A stretch of 64,000 bases of DNA from a virus. Position 1 is the stretch's first letter. Each line of letters starts with the position of its first letter. Where the stretch lies: IMG/VR virus record IMGVR_UViG_3300032288_005212, positions 1 to 64,000 of that record, one strand, 5' to 3'. The notes beneath the pieces are model-generated. The model was not told the origin of the DNA, searched no databases, and worked only from the letters and a program-made list of their open reading frames with translations. Both the position numbers and the translations under genes were made by a program. This document shows positions 62,534 through 64,000 of this stretch, piece by piece.

Positions 62534-63249
62534 TAAATTTACAAAAGTTAAGCCTAGAAGAACTTAGAGATAGTTTTACAACCTCTTACCCATTTAATTA
62601 TTTGGTTCTGGATAATTTTCTTGAGGAGAAAATAGCGGACAGCATATTAAACGATTTAAATACTGATGACTATTCGACTTGGGATAAGAGAGCCGATGCT
62701 GGAGTACAAGTAAAAGATCGTTCCAATTGGAAGAATGATGCGGATGTGCCGCAGTCTACAAGAAATTTAATTCAGTACTTAAACTCAGGAGATTTTTTAC
62801 GGTGGCTATCAGAAGCCACAGGCATTCAAGGAATTATTCCAGACCCGTATCTTACCGGAGGAGGGTTTAATAAAATTAATAGGGGCGGCACTCTTGCTAT
62901 ACACGCTGACGGTAATTGGCATGATTTGATGGCAGTACACCGCAGGCTTAATTTAATTATATACCTAAATAAAAATTGGTTGCCAGAATGGGGCGGCAAT
63001 CTTGAGCTATGGTCTAATAAAGATAGTAGGCCAGATAAATGTGAAAAAGAAATTGAGCCTTATTTTAATAGGCTGGTATTATTTAAAACTGATGATTACA
63101 GTTTTCATGGCCACCCAAAGCAACTAAACTGCCCAGAAAATGTTTCAAGAAAATCTTTGATATTGTATTATTATACAAGCACCAGACCCAGTACAGAAGT
63201 TGAGTCTTTAGAGAATAAGCACAGAGCTATATTTCATAAATCCGTATAA
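62530..63249 (+). CDS. Fe(II)/2-oxoglutarate dioxygenase
   Basis: 239 residues. Iron ligands His125-x-Asp127 ('IHADGNWH') and His193 or His195, Arg207 for 2-oxoglutarate, with 'RRLNLIIYLNKNWLPEWGGNLELW' between. Common in marine phages. In this setting it may hydroxylate a sugar or a virion protein; substrate unknown. Confidence 0.85.
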   Translation: MINLQKLSLEELRDSFTTSYPFNYLVLDNFLEEKIADSILNDLNTDDYSTWDKRADAGVQVKDRSNWKNDADVPQSTRNLIQYLNSGDFLRWLSEATGIQGIIPDPYLTGGGFNKINRGGTLAIHADGNWHDLMAVHRRLNLIIYLNKNWLPEWGGNLELWSNKDSRPDKCEKEIEPYFNRLVLFKTDDYSFHGHPKQLNCPENVSRKSLILYYYTSTRPSTEVESLENKHRAIFHKSV

Positions 63250-63260
63250 GAGGAAAAATA

Positions 63261-64000
63261 ATGTTTAATAATTCTACTGTATTAATAACTGGCGGCACTG
63301 GTTCTTGGGGTCAAACACTAACCACAAAATTAATTGAACTATATAGCCCTAAAAAAATTATTATATTTTCTAGGGGAGAATTACAACAAGTATTAATGCA
63401 AAGAAAGTTTAATAATCCTATTATCCAATATATAATAGGAGACGTAAGAGACTATGAAGCTATAAAATTTGCTACACTTGGCGTAGATTATGTTTTTCAC
63501 CTGGCTGCATTGAAACACGTTCCAATATGTGAAAATCAACCACAAGAAGCTATAAAAACTAATATAACAGGCACTACAAATGTTATCAATGCAGCAATAC
63601 TTAATAAAGTAAAAAAAGTAATAGATGTATCTACAGATAAAGCAGTAGACCCTATTAATTTATATGGTATGACAAAGGCTGTAGGAGAAAAAGCAATAAT
63701 TCAAGCAAACGACCTCAGCTCGCATACAAAATTTGTATGCGTGCGCGGAGGAAACGTAATGGGATCAAACGGTAGTGTGATTCCATTTTTCATAGAGCAG
63801 ATTAAATCTGGCGGACCAATTACTATCACAGACTCCAATATGACTAGATTTTTCTTAACTTTAAATGAAGCTATTGGATTATTATTTAAAGCAGCAGAAG
63901 ATAGCATTGGAGGAGAAACATTTGTTATGAAAATGCCTTCTTGCTACATAGAAGATATCGCGTCTATCCTAATGCAAAAATACGGTATAGTGCCTATAAA
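63261..64000 (+). CDS. UDP-GlcNAc 4,6-dehydratase-like protein (PseB/CapE/FlaA1 type), partial
   Basis: First 246 residues; cut by the right edge. AGAGGA lies upstream of ATG 63261. NAD site 'VLITGGTGSWGQTL' (7-20), 'DYVFHLAALKHVPICENQPQEAIKTNITGT', 'VSTDKAVDPINLYGMTKAVGEK' with Tyr-x3-Lys. Inverting dehydratases of this kind start pseudaminic acid and UDP-L-FucNAc/QuiNAc pathways. Confidence 0.9.
   Translation, partial: MFNNSTVLITGGTGSWGQTLTTKLIELYSPKKIIIFSRGELQQVLMQRKFNNPIIQYIIGDVRDYEAIKFATLGVDYVFHLAALKHVPICENQPQEAIKTNITGTTNVINAAILNKVKKVIDVSTDKAVDPINLYGMTKAVGEKAIIQANDLSSHTKFVCVRGGNVMGSNGSVIPFFIEQIKSGGPITITDSNMTRFFLTLNEAIGLLFKAAEDSIGGETFVMKMPSCYIEDIASILMQKYGIVPI

Overview
The window looks like part of the genome of a long-tailed (siphovirus-type) bacteriophage of a Gram-negative, probably gammaproteobacterial, host. 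The head genes are HK97-type and the tail genes are lambda-type. Further support comes from near-consensus host sigma-70 promoters, three tRNA genes, densely overlapping small genes, and a lipoprotein whose C-terminus resembles OprI/Lpp. No integrase, phage RNA polymerase, DNA polymerase, helicase or primase is visible, so replication genes must lie outside. Family names come from reading the sequence, not from a database search.

Layout: (1) 1-28,784, minus strand. This is the virion block, transcribed right to left: small membrane and basic proteins, fibre-like proteins, terminase, HNH nuclease, portal, a protease-capsid fusion, connectors, tail tube, tail chaperones with a probable frameshift, tape measure, M-L-K-I-J tail tip genes, and a fibre gene cut by the left edge. 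(2) 28,785-38,093, plus strand. This block is visibly richer in G and C and holds about 27 small genes (two nucleases or nuclease-like proteins, two zinc-peptidase-like proteins, a HAD phosphatase, a DnaQ-like exonuclease, three paralogous HTH-like proteins). Its intergenic gaps carry several families of repeated regulatory elements. (3) 38,094-51,166, minus strand. Two promoter-to-terminator units hold structured DNA but no convincing protein. They are followed by about 40 small genes, the tRNAs, two methyltransferase-like genes, MazG-like and ThyX. (4) 51,203-64,000, plus strand. phoH, hsp20, a holin, an endolysin and a long chain of overlapping glycan genes continue off the right edge.

How it works together: the plus-strand block has the character of early host-takeover genes. 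Its promoters carry a palindrome exactly 2 nt before the -35. Its gaps hold seven copies of a composite made of CCTAGG and a Fur-box-like 15-mer, six of them with an exact 7-nt gap. Three perfect sigma-54-type promoters are also present. The minus-strand small-gene block is driven by a family of TTGACT-17-TATAAT promoters, and the virion block by at least three more of them. The glycan chain (glycosyltransferases, methyltransferases, nucleotide-sugar enzymes, an Fe(II)/2OG oxygenase) is most simply read as making or modifying a surface sugar on the virion or the infected cell. That is inference.

The points most worth following up are the repeated composite elements with the sigma-54 sites, the two structured minus-strand transcripts, the OprI-like lipoprotein, the protease-capsid gene with its internal start, and the prfB-like +1 frameshift site in the tail chaperone pair.
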